Source: Pseudobutyrivibrio sp. 49 (GTDB lineage: Bacteria; Bacillota; Clostridia; Lachnospirales; Lachnospiraceae). Taken from it: 64,000 nt of DNA. A program made the position numbers and the translations under genes. How positions within the stretch are numbered: the stretch's first letter is position 1; each line of letters begins with the position of its first letter. The stretch covers positions 98,337-162,336 of the forward strand of contig NZ_FNDP01000001.1 in assembly GCF_900100545.1 (NCBI RefSeq), in the 5' to 3' direction. The notes below the pieces were generated by a model. The model made no database searches. It worked only from the letters and a program-made list of their open reading frames with translations, and was not told where the DNA came from. Shown in pieces: positions 53,190 to 64,000 of the stretch.

Positions 53190-54206
53190 ATGATAACCGT
53201 AGAGCATTTATCTAAAAGATATGGCGATGTTCTTGCAGTGGATGATTTGTCTTTTACCATTGAGGATGGTCATATTTATGGTTTTCTTGGCCCAAACGGA
53301 GCCGGAAAATCTACAACTCTAAATATCATTACAGGCTGTCTTGCAGCTACAAGTGGTGAGATTAAAATCGATGGTCACGATATATATGAAGAGGAGAGGG
53401 AGGCTAAAAGACTAATTGGATATCTTCCAGAAATTCCACCTCTTTATATCGATCAGACACCTAGGGAATACTTAAAGTTTGTGGCAGAAGCAAAAGGTGT
53501 AAAAAAAGCCGACATAGAAGCTGAAATAGACAGGGTAATTGAGGAGACTCACATCACAGAGATGCAGAATCGACTGATTAAGCATCTGTCAAAGGGATAC
53601 CGACAGAGGGTGGGAATATCTCAGGCTTTAATCGGAAATCCTTCTGTAATCATCTTAGATGAGCCTACTGTAGGCTTAGACCCTATGCAGATTATTGAAA
53701 TACGAGATTTAATAGCTGAGCTTGGAAAGAAGCATACTGTTATTTTAAGCTCCCATATTCTTTCTGAGATTCAGGCTATTTGTGAGAAGGTTCTTATCAT
53801 CTATAAAGGAAAGCTTGTTGCCTTTGATAATATCGAAAACCTTGGTAAGACCAGACTACAGGGAAATCAGATAGAGATTTTATCTGGTGGAGATCCACTA
53901 GAGACTATAGAATTACTTGAAAGAAATACAACTATAACCTGTTTTGAGCAAAAGGAGCAGGTAGATGGATATAACAGCTTCAAGTTAACCACAAGCAGTA
54001 GTGATTCTTTTGAGATTTGCAAGGAGCTGTTTGTAGCCTTTGCAGGTAAGGGGATTCCTTTGGTTAAGCTTAATCCTATCAAGACCACATTGGAGGATAT
54101 CTTTATCGAACTTACCTCAGCAGAAAATGAGGAAGAAGCATATGGAGGCCCAAAAGCAATCGAGCCTGCTGAAGAAAAAGTAATTCCAGAACAGGAGGCG
54201 AGATAA
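53190..54206 (+). CDS. ABC transporter ATP-binding protein, GldA-like
   Basis: A 338-residue ABC ATPase with Walker A GPNGAGKST near 37, the Q-loop PEIPPLY, signature HLSKGYRQRVGISQ near 135, Walker B VIILDEPTVGLDP near 155 and the H-loop ILSSHILS. The C-terminal 100 residues are an extra domain ending in an acidic tail. The ATG at 53190 follows AAAGGAG; the upstream in-frame ATG at 53142 is rejected. First of four overlapping genes (GldA-, GldF-, GldG-like and DUF4340), a set found in many bacteria with uncertain substrate. Confidence 0.92.
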   Translation: MITVEHLSKRYGDVLAVDDLSFTIEDGHIYGFLGPNGAGKSTTLNIITGCLAATSGEIKIDGHDIYEEEREAKRLIGYLPEIPPLYIDQTPREYLKFVAEAKGVKKADIEAEIDRVIEETHITEMQNRLIKHLSKGYRQRVGISQALIGNPSVIILDEPTVGLDPMQIIEIRDLIAELGKKHTVILSSHILSEIQAICEKVLIIYKGKLVAFDNIENLGKTRLQGNQIEILSGGDPLETIELLERNTTITCFEQKEQVDGYNSFKLTTSSSDSFEICKELFVAFAGKGIPLVKLNPIKTTLEDIFIELTSAENEEEAYGGPKAIEPAEEKVIPEQEAR

Positions 54207-54913
54207 TGTTAGCAGTATTGAAACATGAGTTATCACTTTATTATCATAGTTTGTCGGGCTATGTATTCGGAGCTTTTCTTTTAGCATTTACAGGTATAGG
54301 AGCATTGATTTATAACATCAATGCATCAGTGGCTAATTTTGAATATGTGCTTAGCTTTATTCAGATGGTGTTTATTATCATTGTTCCAATTCTTACCATG
54401 AGAATAATTGCAGATGAGAAGAGACAGAGAACAGATCAGCTACTTTATTCCTTGCCAATCAGAACAAGTGAAATTGTAGTTGGAAAGTTTTTGGCGTTAC
54501 TTGTGGTATTTATTATTCCAATGCTTGTAATATGCCTTTATCCATTGATTTTCTCCATGTATGGAGAGGTTTATCTGCCAACCAGCTATGGTTCAATATT
54601 TGCTTTTGTATTTTTGGGACTGGCTCTTATAAGTATAGGAATGTACATTTCATCCCTTACTGAGTCCCAGGGAATGGCTGCAGGAATCTGTGTGGTAATA
54701 ATGCTCCTTAATTATTTTTGTGTTCAGATTGCCAATGCTATTCCAAATGAAACAATTCAAAACATTATTGCAAAGATATCTTTATTTCAGAGATTTTCCT
54801 TGTTTTACAATGGAATTTTCGATTTGACAGCGATTGTTTATTACATAAGTATCATTGCCTTTTTCCTGTTCTTATGTGTGCAGTCACTTGAGAAGAGGAG
54901 GTACAACGGATAA
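54206..54913 (+). CDS. ABC-2 permease, GldF-like
   Basis: A 235-residue membrane protein with six predicted helices and the ABC-2 pattern MRIIADEKRQRTDQLLYSLP between TM2 and TM3. Its start overlaps the ATPase stop (TAATG), and its stop overlaps the next gene the same way, so the products are made in step. It pairs with the GldA-like ATPase as the membrane channel; the substrate is unknown. In gliding Bacteroidetes the homologues accompany motility, but here gliding is not implied. Confidence 0.9.
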   Translation: MLAVLKHELSLYYHSLSGYVFGAFLLAFTGIGALIYNINASVANFEYVLSFIQMVFIIIVPILTMRIIADEKRQRTDQLLYSLPIRTSEIVVGKFLALLVVFIIPMLVICLYPLIFSMYGEVYLPTSYGSIFAFVFLGLALISIGMYISSLTESQGMAAGICVVIMLLNYFCVQIANAIPNETIQNIIAKISLFQRFSLFYNGIFDLTAIVYYISIIAFFLFLCVQSLEKRRYNG

Positions 54914-56385
54914 TGAAACTTCAGAAACCTAATATTGACATAAAAGCTTTTCAGGAGAGAACAAAGGAATCCTTAAATACAAAAAGGTTTAAGATTGGTA
55001 GTTACAGTAAGGCAATAACGATCCTTGTTCTTGGTATCGTAATTGCGATAAATGTGTTTGTATCATCTTTGCCTTCAAAGTTTACACAGTTTGATATATC
55101 AGCAGCCAGACTCTATTCCCTGACATCTTCAAGTAAGGCTGTTGTAAGTAATATAGAAGATGACGTGACTATCTACTGGATATGTCAGGCAGGTCAGGAA
55201 TCTACAGTCATTGAGAAGCTGCTTAATGTATATGATTCCCTGTCAGATAACCTGAAGGTTGTGAAGAAGGACCCAGATACTTACCCAACCTTTGCGAAGG
55301 AATATACAGATGAAACTGTTACAAACAATTCCTTGATTGTAGTTTCTGGAGACAAGAGTCGTTATATAAGCTATGAGTCAATGTATCAGGTGGATAACAG
55401 CTCATACTATACAACAGGTTCTGCTTCTCAGTCTTTTGATGGAGAGAGCTTAATCACAACAGCTATAGATTATGTGGTATCAGAGGAGCTCCCACAGGCT
55501 TATGTTCTCACAGGTCATGGTGAAGCTGAAATGGGTACAACTATGAAATCTGCGCTTGAAAAATCAAATGTGGAGACAAAAGAATTCTCGCTTTTAAATG
55601 TGGACAGTGTGCCTGAGGATGCATCAATCATCCTGATAAATTCTCCTACAAGTGATTTGTCGGAGGAAGAGGTTACAATTTTAGAGTCATATATGGATAA
55701 TGGAGGTCATATTGTTGTACTTTCCGGTCCAGAGCAGGATGCTGAATTGGCTAACTTCAAGAGCCTGCTTGAGTATGTAGGTGTTTCTGTGACAGATGGA
55801 ATAGTAATAGATACCAATAGAGATAATTACGCTTTTGAATACCCTTATTTCCTTATGCCAACCATAGGCGCATCTGACATTACAAACTCACTGGTTGAGG
55901 GAAATAGTAAGGTTATTATGCCAATTTCTGCGGGACTTACAATCAATAATACAGCAGGAGCATATACAGTAACTTCTCTTCTTGACAGTTCATCAGAATC
56001 CTATGCTAAAACAGCAGGATATTCTCTTAGCACCTACGATAAAGAAGAGGGGGATGTAGATGGCCCATTTTCACTTGCTATATCAGCAGAGAACTCAAGT
56101 GAAGGCTCCTTAGTATGGATTGCTTCTGATTATCTTTTGGATGATCAGTATAACTCTTATTCTTCAGGTGCCAACACAGACTTCTTTATGAATGCTATTA
56201 GCTGGAAGATGACAGATAATGAATCACTCCAGATTAGAGCAAAGTCTTTAGATTATAACTATCTTACAATCAGCGCATCAGCTGCCAGAATGATTAAGAT
56301 AATCATGATTGGACTGATTCCTCTTGGATATCTGCTTTATGGTATTGATGAAGTGGTTCGCAGAAGAAAAGTAAGCCTTGAGTAG
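54913..56385 (+). CDS. GldG-like auxiliary ABC component
   Basis: A 490-residue protein with one transmembrane helix near 35-53, a large extracytoplasmic part (about 60-455) and a second helix near 455-475 followed by a basic end. The GldG/ABC_transp_aux domain is recognised from ARLYSLTSSSKAVVSNIEDD and the ILINSPTSDLSEEEVTILES and NGGHIVVLSGPEQDA stretches. Together with the GldF-like permease it forms the membrane part of the transporter. Overlaps the permease gene (TAATG) and precedes the DUF4340 gene by 10 bases. Confidence 0.9.
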   Translation: MKLQKPNIDIKAFQERTKESLNTKRFKIGSYSKAITILVLGIVIAINVFVSSLPSKFTQFDISAARLYSLTSSSKAVVSNIEDDVTIYWICQAGQESTVIEKLLNVYDSLSDNLKVVKKDPDTYPTFAKEYTDETVTNNSLIVVSGDKSRYISYESMYQVDNSSYYTTGSASQSFDGESLITTAIDYVVSEELPQAYVLTGHGEAEMGTTMKSALEKSNVETKEFSLLNVDSVPEDASIILINSPTSDLSEEEVTILESYMDNGGHIVVLSGPEQDAELANFKSLLEYVGVSVTDGIVIDTNRDNYAFEYPYFLMPTIGASDITNSLVEGNSKVIMPISAGLTINNTAGAYTVTSLLDSSSESYAKTAGYSLSTYDKEEGDVDGPFSLAISAENSSEGSLVWIASDYLLDDQYNSYSSGANTDFFMNAISWKMTDNESLQIRAKSLDYNYLTISASAARMIKIIMIGLIPLGYLLYGIDEVVRRRKVSLE

Positions 56386-56395
56386 GAGGGACATA

Positions 56396-57781
56396 ATGAA
56401 GCGAAAAAAGACATTGCTGATATTAAGTCTTGTGCTGGTGGTGGCCGTGGTTGCCATCGTGGCAGAAAAGGCTATAGCTCAGCATGTAGATAAAATAAAC
56501 ACTATTGATGAAGAGGTATTTAATATCTCAGAAGAGGATGTAAATCAGGTGACCGTCACTAAGGATGGAAATACTGCCGTGGTAGAAAAGGTGGATGACA
56601 CCTGGAAGAATACTGCGGACACAGATTTTCCTGTTGATCAGGCTTATGTAGCTGAAATTTTTAAGGCCTTTGAGTCTGTACACGCCAGCTTTATCATAGA
56701 TGACGTGGAGGATTACAGTCAGTATGGAATCTCTAATCCAGAGGGAAAGATTACATTTACAACAGCAGATGGTACCAAAGAGATTGCTTTTGGCTCATTT
56801 TCCACAATTGATGAAAAAAGATATATCTGCGTGGATGGCGGCAGCGTTTATCTAATTGATACTGATTTGCTTGAGAAGCTTTCAGGTGATATAGAAGATT
56901 ATCTGGATAGAGATAAGGTGGCAGGTTATTCGCAGTTAACAGCTATGCGAGTCACAGGTGCCAGCAAGGCAAATGTGGTTTATGATCCTGATGGAAAATA
57001 TACATATACAGACGCTTACAATTTTTACAATGTAAGTGATAATGAGCATCAGCCACTTTCAGAAAGTAAGGTTTTAGGATACTTAAGCACTTTGACTCAT
57101 CTTGATTTAAGTAATTACGAGACCTATAAAGCTACTGAAGATGATATGGCAAAATATGGTCTTGATAATCCGACCCTGACAGTAGCACTTACTGGAGAGG
57201 TTCCTGCAGATGATGAAGATGAGGATGCTTCAGTAATGTCTGTTAATCAGACCATGTATTTTAGTCATAAGGATGGTAAGGATAAGGCATATCTTTGCTT
57301 CGATGGTTCAACTATCGTATATACGATAACTGCTGATGAATATGAAGATGTTCTAAAAGCAAATTACGAAGATTTAAGACCTGATGAGATAGTTTCTATA
57401 GACTGGACTAAGGTGGCTCAGATATCTGCAAAGATAGATGGTGAGACCAGTATTATTGAGGTAGATCACAGCGGTGATGGAAATAAATACTCTATCGGTG
57501 ACGACAAGATAGAATTCGTTGCAGCTACAAGTAAGATAGACGGACTTACTCTTTCAGAAGTAGGAGAAGATTATAAAAAGGGAACAGAGGAGCTGGCATT
57601 TGCTATTACCTTGGATGATGATGACGCAACACTGGTAAATGTAGTCATGTATCAATATGATGGTGATTCCTGTGTTGTAGCAGTGGATGGAAAAATTGTT
57701 GGACTTTGCGACAGATCTTCAATGTCTACTTTGAGAGAGGAGATTACCAGTGCAATATTAAATAAGGGCAAGGACCAGTAG
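56396..57781 (+). CDS. DUF4340 membrane-anchored protein
   Basis: A 461-residue protein with an N-terminal anchor helix (about 6-25) and a beta-rich extracytoplasmic region containing two DUF4340-like repeats (TDFPVDQAYVAEIFKAFESV, then YSQYGISNPEGKITFTTADG; and LDNPTLTVALTG later). ATG 56396 follows GGAGGG by 6 bases; the in-frame ATG at 56378 overlaps the preceding gene and lacks a site. DUF4340 proteins regularly close GldA-F-G clusters, where they are thought to be part of the exported or assembled complex. The gene ends 14 bases from the convergent flagellinolysin gene. Confidence 0.88.
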   Translation: MKRKKTLLILSLVLVVAVVAIVAEKAIAQHVDKINTIDEEVFNISEEDVNQVTVTKDGNTAVVEKVDDTWKNTADTDFPVDQAYVAEIFKAFESVHASFIIDDVEDYSQYGISNPEGKITFTTADGTKEIAFGSFSTIDEKRYICVDGGSVYLIDTDLLEKLSGDIEDYLDRDKVAGYSQLTAMRVTGASKANVVYDPDGKYTYTDAYNFYNVSDNEHQPLSESKVLGYLSTLTHLDLSNYETYKATEDDMAKYGLDNPTLTVALTGEVPADDEDEDASVMSVNQTMYFSHKDGKDKAYLCFDGSTIVYTITADEYEDVLKANYEDLRPDEIVSIDWTKVAQISAKIDGETSIIEVDHSGDGNKYSIGDDKIEFVAATSKIDGLTLSEVGEDYKKGTEELAFAITLDDDDATLVNVVMYQYDGDSCVVAVDGKIVGLCDRSSMSTLREEITSAILNKGKDQ

Positions 57782-57787
57782 CCCTTA
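57763..57787. terminator. Small hairpin between convergent genes
   Basis: TAAGGGC (57763-57769) pairs with GCCCTTA (57781-57787), a 7-bp stem across the DUF4340 stop codon. No good T-run on the plus strand; a T-rich stretch follows on the minus strand. A weak terminator at best. Confidence 0.3.
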
Positions 57788-57795
57788 CCCTGTAA

Positions 57796-59643
57796 TTAAC
57801 TTAATAGAGTCATAACACCCTCAGCACTACTATTAGCCTGGGCAAGGATTGTTTCTCCTGCCTGGGCTAAAATTTTATCCTTAGATAGTTTTACCATCTC
57901 AGAGGCCATATCCGTATCTCTGATACGAGATTCAGCAGCGGTAGTATTTTCTACGACATTATCAAGATTTCTTATTGTATGTTCTATACGATTTTGGATT
58001 GCACCAAAATAACTTCTAACGCCACTTACTATTAGAATAGCTGTACCAAACTCATCGATGGCAGAGGTGGCGTCATCTTCAGTAAGTACATTTGTCTTGG
58101 AGATTGTAAGTGCATCACAACTCATATTATAAAGAGTGATTTCCTCCTTATTGGACATATCTGCATCAGTACCCAGGTGCAGATTAATATTTATATAGGT
58201 TGATGCAGCGGCTCTAAGCTGATAGTATTCGTCTGATACATTAACAATTTCCATCGGCTGGTCAGATTTTTTGGCTGAGGTGCCCAATATATTAGAGCCA
58301 CCAGTATTTAGAGAAAATGAAGTAATGGAACCTGCGCCATCACCTGACAGATAGGTTAACTGTCGAACAAACTCAACAGAGCTCATTTTTCCGCCCTTTG
58401 AGGAAGTGGTGTTTCCACTGTTGATATCGTTCTTTAGAGTATCTACAGATATTCCAGTAACATTGTTCATGATACTATCGAAACTTGAGTCTGAATCATC
58501 TAAAAATGCCTGGAAGATTTTATCTGCACCATTAAGTAGATTTTCCTTGGAGACATCATCTCCGTCTGCAGCGAGATAGCAGGTATAGGCTGCGGCAAGA
58601 TAACCGTGACCATATTCACGATTATCAACGGTATCGGTCTGTAAATATGCAGCGATTTCTCCATCCTGAGAGGAATCATTGGCGCTAGATAAAGATTTTG
58701 TAAGATAGGTTAAGGTGCTGTTCCATCCAGTGGTGTAACCGCCACCTGTTAATTGAGCAGCTCCCTCTACAAACCAATTTGGAAAGTCAGTATCAGAACC
58801 ATCTCTTCTGTACATTCTTTCAGGATAAAGAATATCCATCACACCGTGCATAACTTCATGGGCAATTGTTGATTCCAAAGTTTGCACCTGACTTTTGGTA
58901 AGGTCAAGTGATGGAAAATCAGCCTCGTCAACATGCATGGATAATGATCCACTGGCAAAGTTTTGGGCTGGAATAGTAAAGGCTGCCTGCATATAAGCCA
59001 GCTTATTACTTGGTCCATCTATATATCTGATACTTAGCTCTGTATTGTAGGCAGACTTATTGACTGAAGCCAGATCACGAAGCTTGTTACCCATTGAAGG
59101 AATATTATCAAGTATCTGTGCTATAGCATTTGGGTAGTATTCTTGAGCTATTTTCCCTGCAAGAGTGTTTACAGCAGATTTCTGAGAGGCAGAACCATTT
59201 ATTTTTCTAATTTTTGGAGTGGTTCCGTTCTTATCAAAAATCTGAATTTCATTGAATTTGGTTCTGCTTGTAATGGAATTAATTTCTTCTTTAAGCTTTT
59301 CGATTTCTGCATTTACGTTTTTTCTGTCACTTTCAGAGAAAGTTCCATTTGCCGCCTGAACAGCAAGCTCATTTGCTCGCTGGAGCATGTCATGAACCTC
59401 TGTAAGAGCACCGTCTGCAATCTGTGCAAGAGAAATACCATCTCCACCGTTAGAAGAAGATTGTGTAAGACCACGAATCTGGCGACGCATTTTTTCAGAA
59501 ATAGAAAGACCAGCAGCATCATCAGCAGAGCGGTTAATCTTAAAACCGCTTGAAAGCTTTTCACTTTCAGTTGAAAGTGAAGAATCTGTAAGATTGTACA
59601 TTCTGCTGGCGTTACTTGCGCCTAGATTGTGTTGGATGACCAT
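57796..59643 (-). CDS. Flagellinolysin: flagellin with inserted zinc metallopeptidase
   Basis: A 615-residue flagellin. The conserved D0/D1 ends are intact: residues 1-135 (MVIQHNLGASNASRMYNL; INRSADDAAGLSISEKMRRQ; ANELAVQAANGT) and about 535-615 (SYFGAIQNRIEHTIRNLDNV; ESRIRDTDMASEMVKLSKDK). The hypervariable middle (about 140-530) is replaced by a gluzincin-type peptidase: HEVMH (H262, E263, H266) with the third ligand Glu293 in WFVEGAAQ. This is the architecture of flagellinolysin, in which the filament surface becomes a protease array. CGAGGAG precedes the start; a sigma-28-like promoter is upstream. No other flagellar gene is adjacent, so it is an extra filament subunit at a separate locus. 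Confidence 0.93.
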   Translation of the reverse strand: MVIQHNLGASNASRMYNLTDSSLSTESEKLSSGFKINRSADDAAGLSISEKMRRQIRGLTQSSSNGGDGISLAQIADGALTEVHDMLQRANELAVQAANGTFSESDRKNVNAEIEKLKEEINSITSRTKFNEIQIFDKNGTTPKIRKINGSASQKSAVNTLAGKIAQEYYPNAIAQILDNIPSMGNKLRDLASVNKSAYNTELSIRYIDGPSNKLAYMQAAFTIPAQNFASGSLSMHVDEADFPSLDLTKSQVQTLESTIAHEVMHGVMDILYPERMYRRDGSDTDFPNWFVEGAAQLTGGGYTTGWNSTLTYLTKSLSSANDSSQDGEIAAYLQTDTVDNREYGHGYLAAAYTCYLAADGDDVSKENLLNGADKIFQAFLDDSDSSFDSIMNNVTGISVDTLKNDINSGNTTSSKGGKMSSVEFVRQLTYLSGDGAGSITSFSLNTGGSNILGTSAKKSDQPMEIVNVSDEYYQLRAAASTYININLHLGTDADMSNKEEITLYNMSCDALTISKTNVLTEDDATSAIDEFGTAILIVSGVRSYFGAIQNRIEHTIRNLDNVVENTTAAESRIRDTDMASEMVKLSKDKILAQAGETILAQANSSAEGVMTLLS

Positions 59644-59684
59644 ATTTTCTCCTCGTGAAAAAATATAATACGTAACTATTTATT

Positions 59685-59711
59685 ATTTCGGTAACAAAAT
59701 GTATATTATTA
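59685..59711 (-). promoter_or_regulatory. Candidate sigma-28 (flagellar) promoter
   Basis: Read on the minus strand, TAAT-N15-ACCGAAAT resembles the sigma-28/SigD consensus TAAA-N15-GCCGATAA and lies about 42 bases before the flagellinolysin start. This fits late flagellar gene control. The match is partial. Confidence 0.5.
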
Positions 59712-59840
59712 GAGGAAAAAATTGTATTTCATATTTAAAAATTTATTGCTTTAAAGTGCTAAAAGATGTACAATCTTTTCTAGATTGTGCCGGAAGAGGT
59801 CTCTGGCGCACCTGAACTTATTTTTGGAAGGAGAGAATAA

Positions 59841-61205
<1,365 letters not shown>

Positions 61206-61225
61206 TCACATAATCTTGATATTAT

Positions 61226-61261
61226 ATCTCCAGAACAGTTATTGTTCTGGAGATTTTTTTT
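61226..61261 (+). terminator. Terminator after gdhA
   Basis: ATCTCCAGAACA/TGTTCTGGAGAT, a 12-bp perfect stem with a 5-nt loop, is followed by a T-run. Confidence 0.92.
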
Positions 61262-61300
61262 GTCTCAAAAACGGTGAATAGTAGCTTGAAAAATAAACTT

Positions 61301-61327
61301 TTGGCAAGAAATTCTAAAATTTGGCAA
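61301..61327. promoter_or_regulatory. Direct repeats TTGGCAA, 20 bp apart
   Basis: TTGGCAA occurs at 61301-61307 and 61321-61327, in a TTTGGCAAnAA context, two helical turns apart. They lie about 110-130 bases upstream of the serine-rich surface protein gene. The spacing suits a protein binding one face of the DNA; no regulator is identified. Confidence 0.35.
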
Positions 61328-61433
61328 TAAAATGTTACATTTGCTCTTTAAATTTGAAAATTCTGTGTTACAATAACATGGCGGATTTAGGGTTATAAAT
61401 AAGTTATGTTTTAGATTTTTTGAGGTATTTATA

Positions 61434-64000
61434 ATGTCGAGAAAGAAAGTAGAAAGTTTATTAAAGGGAGTTGCGATAACGGGTGCTACAGTTGGTGGAG
61501 CATCTGTACTTGGTGATGCAAATTTAGCATACGCTGCAGAGCTTGGCGAAGAACAGGCAGCTGCAAGTGCGCAGGGTGTGATTACTATAGAAGTTACTCA
61601 GCAACAACAGCAGCAGGTTATTGAGTCCACAGTACAGAGTGTACAGGAGGAGAGAGCTCAGGAATCTGTTGAGGAGCAGGCTAAGGAAGAAACTGAAAAG
61701 CAGACAGAGGAAATCGATTCCACTATCACAGCAGAGAGTCAGTCGGCAAGTGACTCAGCTGCTACAGAGACATCTGAATTGGCATCACAGTCAGAGGTTG
61801 CAAGAACCTCATTATCAGAAGAGGAATCTACTATTTCATCTACTTCTACCTCGGCATTAGAATCCCTCACTTCAGAGAATGAGAGCTTAGCAAGTACATC
61901 AGTATCAGATTCAGAGAGACTGGCTTCAGAGAGCGCAAGTCTTTCTACAGCTATGTCTGAGGCTGAGGAAGTATTTGAGTCAGCATCTACATCATTCTCA
62001 GAGGCAGGTCTTCAGGACGATTATCTTGAGAATCTTATAAAGCAGATTGAGGAGGCGCAGGCGGAGCTGAAGGCAGCACAGGCTGATGCCATTGCTCACG
62101 GAGAGCGACTTAATCATACACCAGCGTCTAATAACTATTACGGTTATGGTGATAAGCTGGCAAATCTTCTTATTCAGTATTCCTTCTATCAGGAGGGTTA
62201 TGTTGGAGAAATCCTTTACAGTGACTGGGATAGCAGCAATTACAATACCAACAGTGTAAAGGTTACTTATATTGATGCAGCTGGTGAGACAAAGTACGCA
62301 TATTTTGATTATGTAACAGTTGATCAGAATGGTGATGCTTTGGTTCCTGGACTTACAACTGGATGGGGTCAGAATGATAATGCAAATATCGTTTCTGGAA
62401 TCATGGTTGTTAAGAAGACAACTCAGTATACAGATGGTGCAGGAAATGTTCTTACATGGAAGTATGAGACAAATTATGCTGCTGATGGAACAGCTCAGAC
62501 AGTATGCAGATATTATGTAAATGGATACCAGCTTCAGGATGTTGTTAAGGTTGATTTAAATGATGACAATACATTTACTCTTTCATGGCCTACAGAGGAG
62601 ACAAAGGGCACACTTGTAAATGTTGGATGTGATCATGATTATTACACATGCAATGGTACTGTTTACAAGAATTTAGCTTATTTCTCTACAAAGGATAATG
62701 ACTGGAACAATACCTTTGACGGTATTTTTAGAAATAATAGAAATGATAATCTTGGTACAGTAGTCAATCACTGGAATGGAACAGGTACTTACAGTGAGTT
62801 GACTGACACAGAGGGAAATATTGTCAGCCTTGTAACAAAAGAAAAAGCGGTGTGCAAGCAGAATAAATGGGGCTGGGAAATGGAAAGATATACTGCCATT
62901 TCCATTGGTGGAAAGACTTATTATTATGAGTCATCCAACATATCAAAAAATCCTGATGGAACTTACCATCTGGTTGCATATTTAGATGGAGTTGGAGAGA
63001 CCTATGAGGCACAGCATATTACATTAAAGGCAGCCACATATTCATCTACTTCTACTGTAAACTATAAGCTCAGCTTCGTAGCCAAGGAGCATGAGGGTTC
63101 AGATATTTACTTTAATTACAACGGTGAGGCCAGAGATGGAAACTTCGATGTAAAGGGTTACACATACTTTGGAGAGGATGCATTTAATAAGGGTAAGGAT
63201 GATTACCATGAAGCAAGAAGTGAAGTAACTTCTTTATCTGAATCAGTTAGTGCAATTGCATCACAGTCTGCAGCCTGGTCAGAGTCAGTTAGTGCAAGCG
63301 AGGCAGTATCACAGAGTGAGGCAGCCCAGAGAAGTGAGTCTATTTCTGAGAGCTCAAGAATGTCTGAGAGTGCATCTCAGTCTAGAAGCATGTCCCTTTC
63401 AGATAGTGCAGTAGCTTCAGAATCTGCATCTTCATCAAGATCAGAGTCTACAAGCTTCTCAGCAAGTGCATCTGCAAGCGCAAGCGCATCAATGAGCCAG
63501 AGTGCATCTGAGTCAGCTAGCAGTGCAGCTTCTTTATCAGAGAGTTTGTCAGCAAGTGAGAGTGCTTCAACAAGTGCAAGTAATAGTGCAAGCCAGAGCA
63601 TGTCAGAGTCTGCTTCAACAAGTGCAAGTGAATCTGCATCAACAAGTGCAACAGAGTCAGCAAGCACATCAGCTTCAGATAGTGCATCGACAAGCATGAG
63701 CGAGTCAGCTAGTGCAAGTACTTCAATGAGTAATAGTGAAAGTCAGAGTACATCAGAGTCAGCAAGCACATCTGCTTCTGAGAGTGCATCAACAAGTGCA
63801 AGTGCATCAGCAAGCATAAGCACTTCAATGAGCGATAGCGCAAGCCAGAGTGCTTCAGAATCAGCAAGTACATCAGCATCTGAGAGTACATCAACAAGCT
63901 CAAGTGAGTCAGCAAGTACTTCAATGAGTAATAGTGAAAGCCAGAGTACATCAGAGTCAGTTAGTGCATCTACATCAGTAAGTATGTCAGAGAGCATGAG
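61434..64000 (+). CDS. Serine-rich repeat surface protein (partial, runs off the edge)
   Basis: ATG 61434 opens a frame with no stop to the window end, at least 855 codons. Residues 1-35 form a signal peptide (basic start, [18 protein letters not shown], cleavage after AYA). Residues 36-210 are rich in Ser, Glu, Gln and Thr, with a short coiled coil ([17 protein letters not shown]) to about 225. Residues 225-590 are a folded, Tyr/Asn/Trp-rich domain ([24 protein letters not shown]). From about 595 to the edge the chain is nearly pure Ser with alternating Ala, Thr, Glu and Met, including repeats of about 32-34 codons around [11 protein letters not shown] (starts 63720, 63822, 63918). The KxYKxGKxW signal of accessory-Sec SRR adhesins is absent. 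Likely a glycosylated adhesin. Confidence 0.88.
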   Translation, partial: MSRKKVESLLKGVAITGATVGGASVLGDANLAYAAELGEEQAAASAQGVITIEVTQQQQQQVIESTVQSVQEERAQESVEEQAKEETEKQTEEIDSTITAESQSASDSAATETSELASQSEVARTSLSEEESTISSTSTSALESLTSENESLASTSVSDSERLASESASLSTAMSEAEEVFESASTSFSEAGLQDDYLENLIKQIEEAQAELKAAQADAIAHGERLNHTPASNNYYGYGDKLANLLIQYSFYQEGYVGEILYSDWDSSNYNTNSVKVTYIDAAGETKYAYFDYVTVDQNGDALVPGLTTGWGQNDNANIVSGIMVVKKTTQYTDGAGNVLTWKYETNYAADGTAQTVCRYYVNGYQLQDVVKVDLNDDNTFTLSWPTEETKGTLVNVGCDHDYYTCNGTVYKNLAYFSTKDNDWNNTFDGIFRNNRNDNLGTVVNHWNGTGTYSELTDTEGNIVSLVTKEKAVCKQNKWGWEMERYTAISIGGKTYYYESSNISKNPDGTYHLVAYLDGVGETYEAQHITLKAATYSSTSTVNYKLSFVAKEHEGSDIYFNYNGEARDGNFDVKGYTYFGEDAFNKGKDDYHEARSEVTSLSESVSAIASQSAAWSESVSASEAVSQSEAAQRSESISESSRMSESASQSRSMSLSDSAVASESASSSRSESTSFSASASASASASMSQSASESASSAASLSESLSASESASTSASNSASQSMSESASTSASESASTSATESASTSASDSASTSMSESASASTSMSNSESQSTSESASTSASESASTSASASASISTSMSDSASQSASESASTSASESTSTSSSESASTSMSNSESQSTSESVSASTSVSMSESM

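Noticed and set aside
63377..63997. Minus-strand open frames rich in Leu/Ala/Asp
   Set aside because: They are antisense reflections of the serine-rich repeats (Ser codons read backwards); no start signal, and the plus-strand frame is clearly coding.

Overview
The window looks like chromosome of a low-GC anaerobic Firmicute of the Lachnospiraceae, most likely Butyrivibrio or Pseudobutyrivibrio. This rests on the order ispF-cysS-mrnC-rlmB-sigH, the TRAP, YitT and MgtE transporters, a Clostridia-type flagellin and the rich set of lipoproteins. The genus is an inference; no rRNA or tRNA gene was seen to anchor it.

Layout: 0.1-3.6 kb, a LytTR regulator/GHKL kinase pair next to a secreted esterase-like lipoprotein. 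3.8-8.8 kb, an AT-rich accessory stretch of small stand-alone genes (flavodoxin, TfoX-N, GNAT, DUF1697, beta-lactamase-like, SprT-like) with gene remnants (ParB, SGNH hydrolase) and an unusual array of 39-nt inverted-end elements. 8.8-20 kb, a secreted protein, a NifX-FKBP fusion, a chemoreceptor, a three-gene uncharacterised cluster, YitT, a Lon-like ATPase lacking a protease domain, MgtE behind a hairpin leader with a tiny ORF, and PIN-PhoH. 20-26 kb, a DUF4349 lipoprotein, an ATP-grasp enzyme and the conserved ispF-cysS-mrnC-rlmB-sigH block.

26-36.4 kb is a cohesive locus: leftward aroE, an MFS transporter, aroD and a TRAP transporter, divergent from a LysR regulator that is followed by an enoate-reductase-like flavoprotein and a chorismate mutase-shikimate kinase fusion. 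I infer quinate/shikimate capture, feeding aromatic biosynthesis and possibly an ene-reduction electron sink. 36.4-49.4 kb holds a PHP phosphatase, the glycolytic genes gap-pgk-tpiA and gpmI (split by a Sel1 lipoprotein and a capA gene carrying an in-frame stop), purC-purF-purB, and a 5'-truncated sstT fused to the end of purB.

49.5-64 kb is a cell-surface region: a large Ig-like surface protein with an internal duplication, a GldA/F/G-DUF4340 ABC cluster, a flagellin carrying a zinc metallopeptidase domain (flagellinolysin) with a candidate sigma-28 promoter, glutamate dehydrogenase, and a giant serine-rich repeat surface protein that runs off the right edge.
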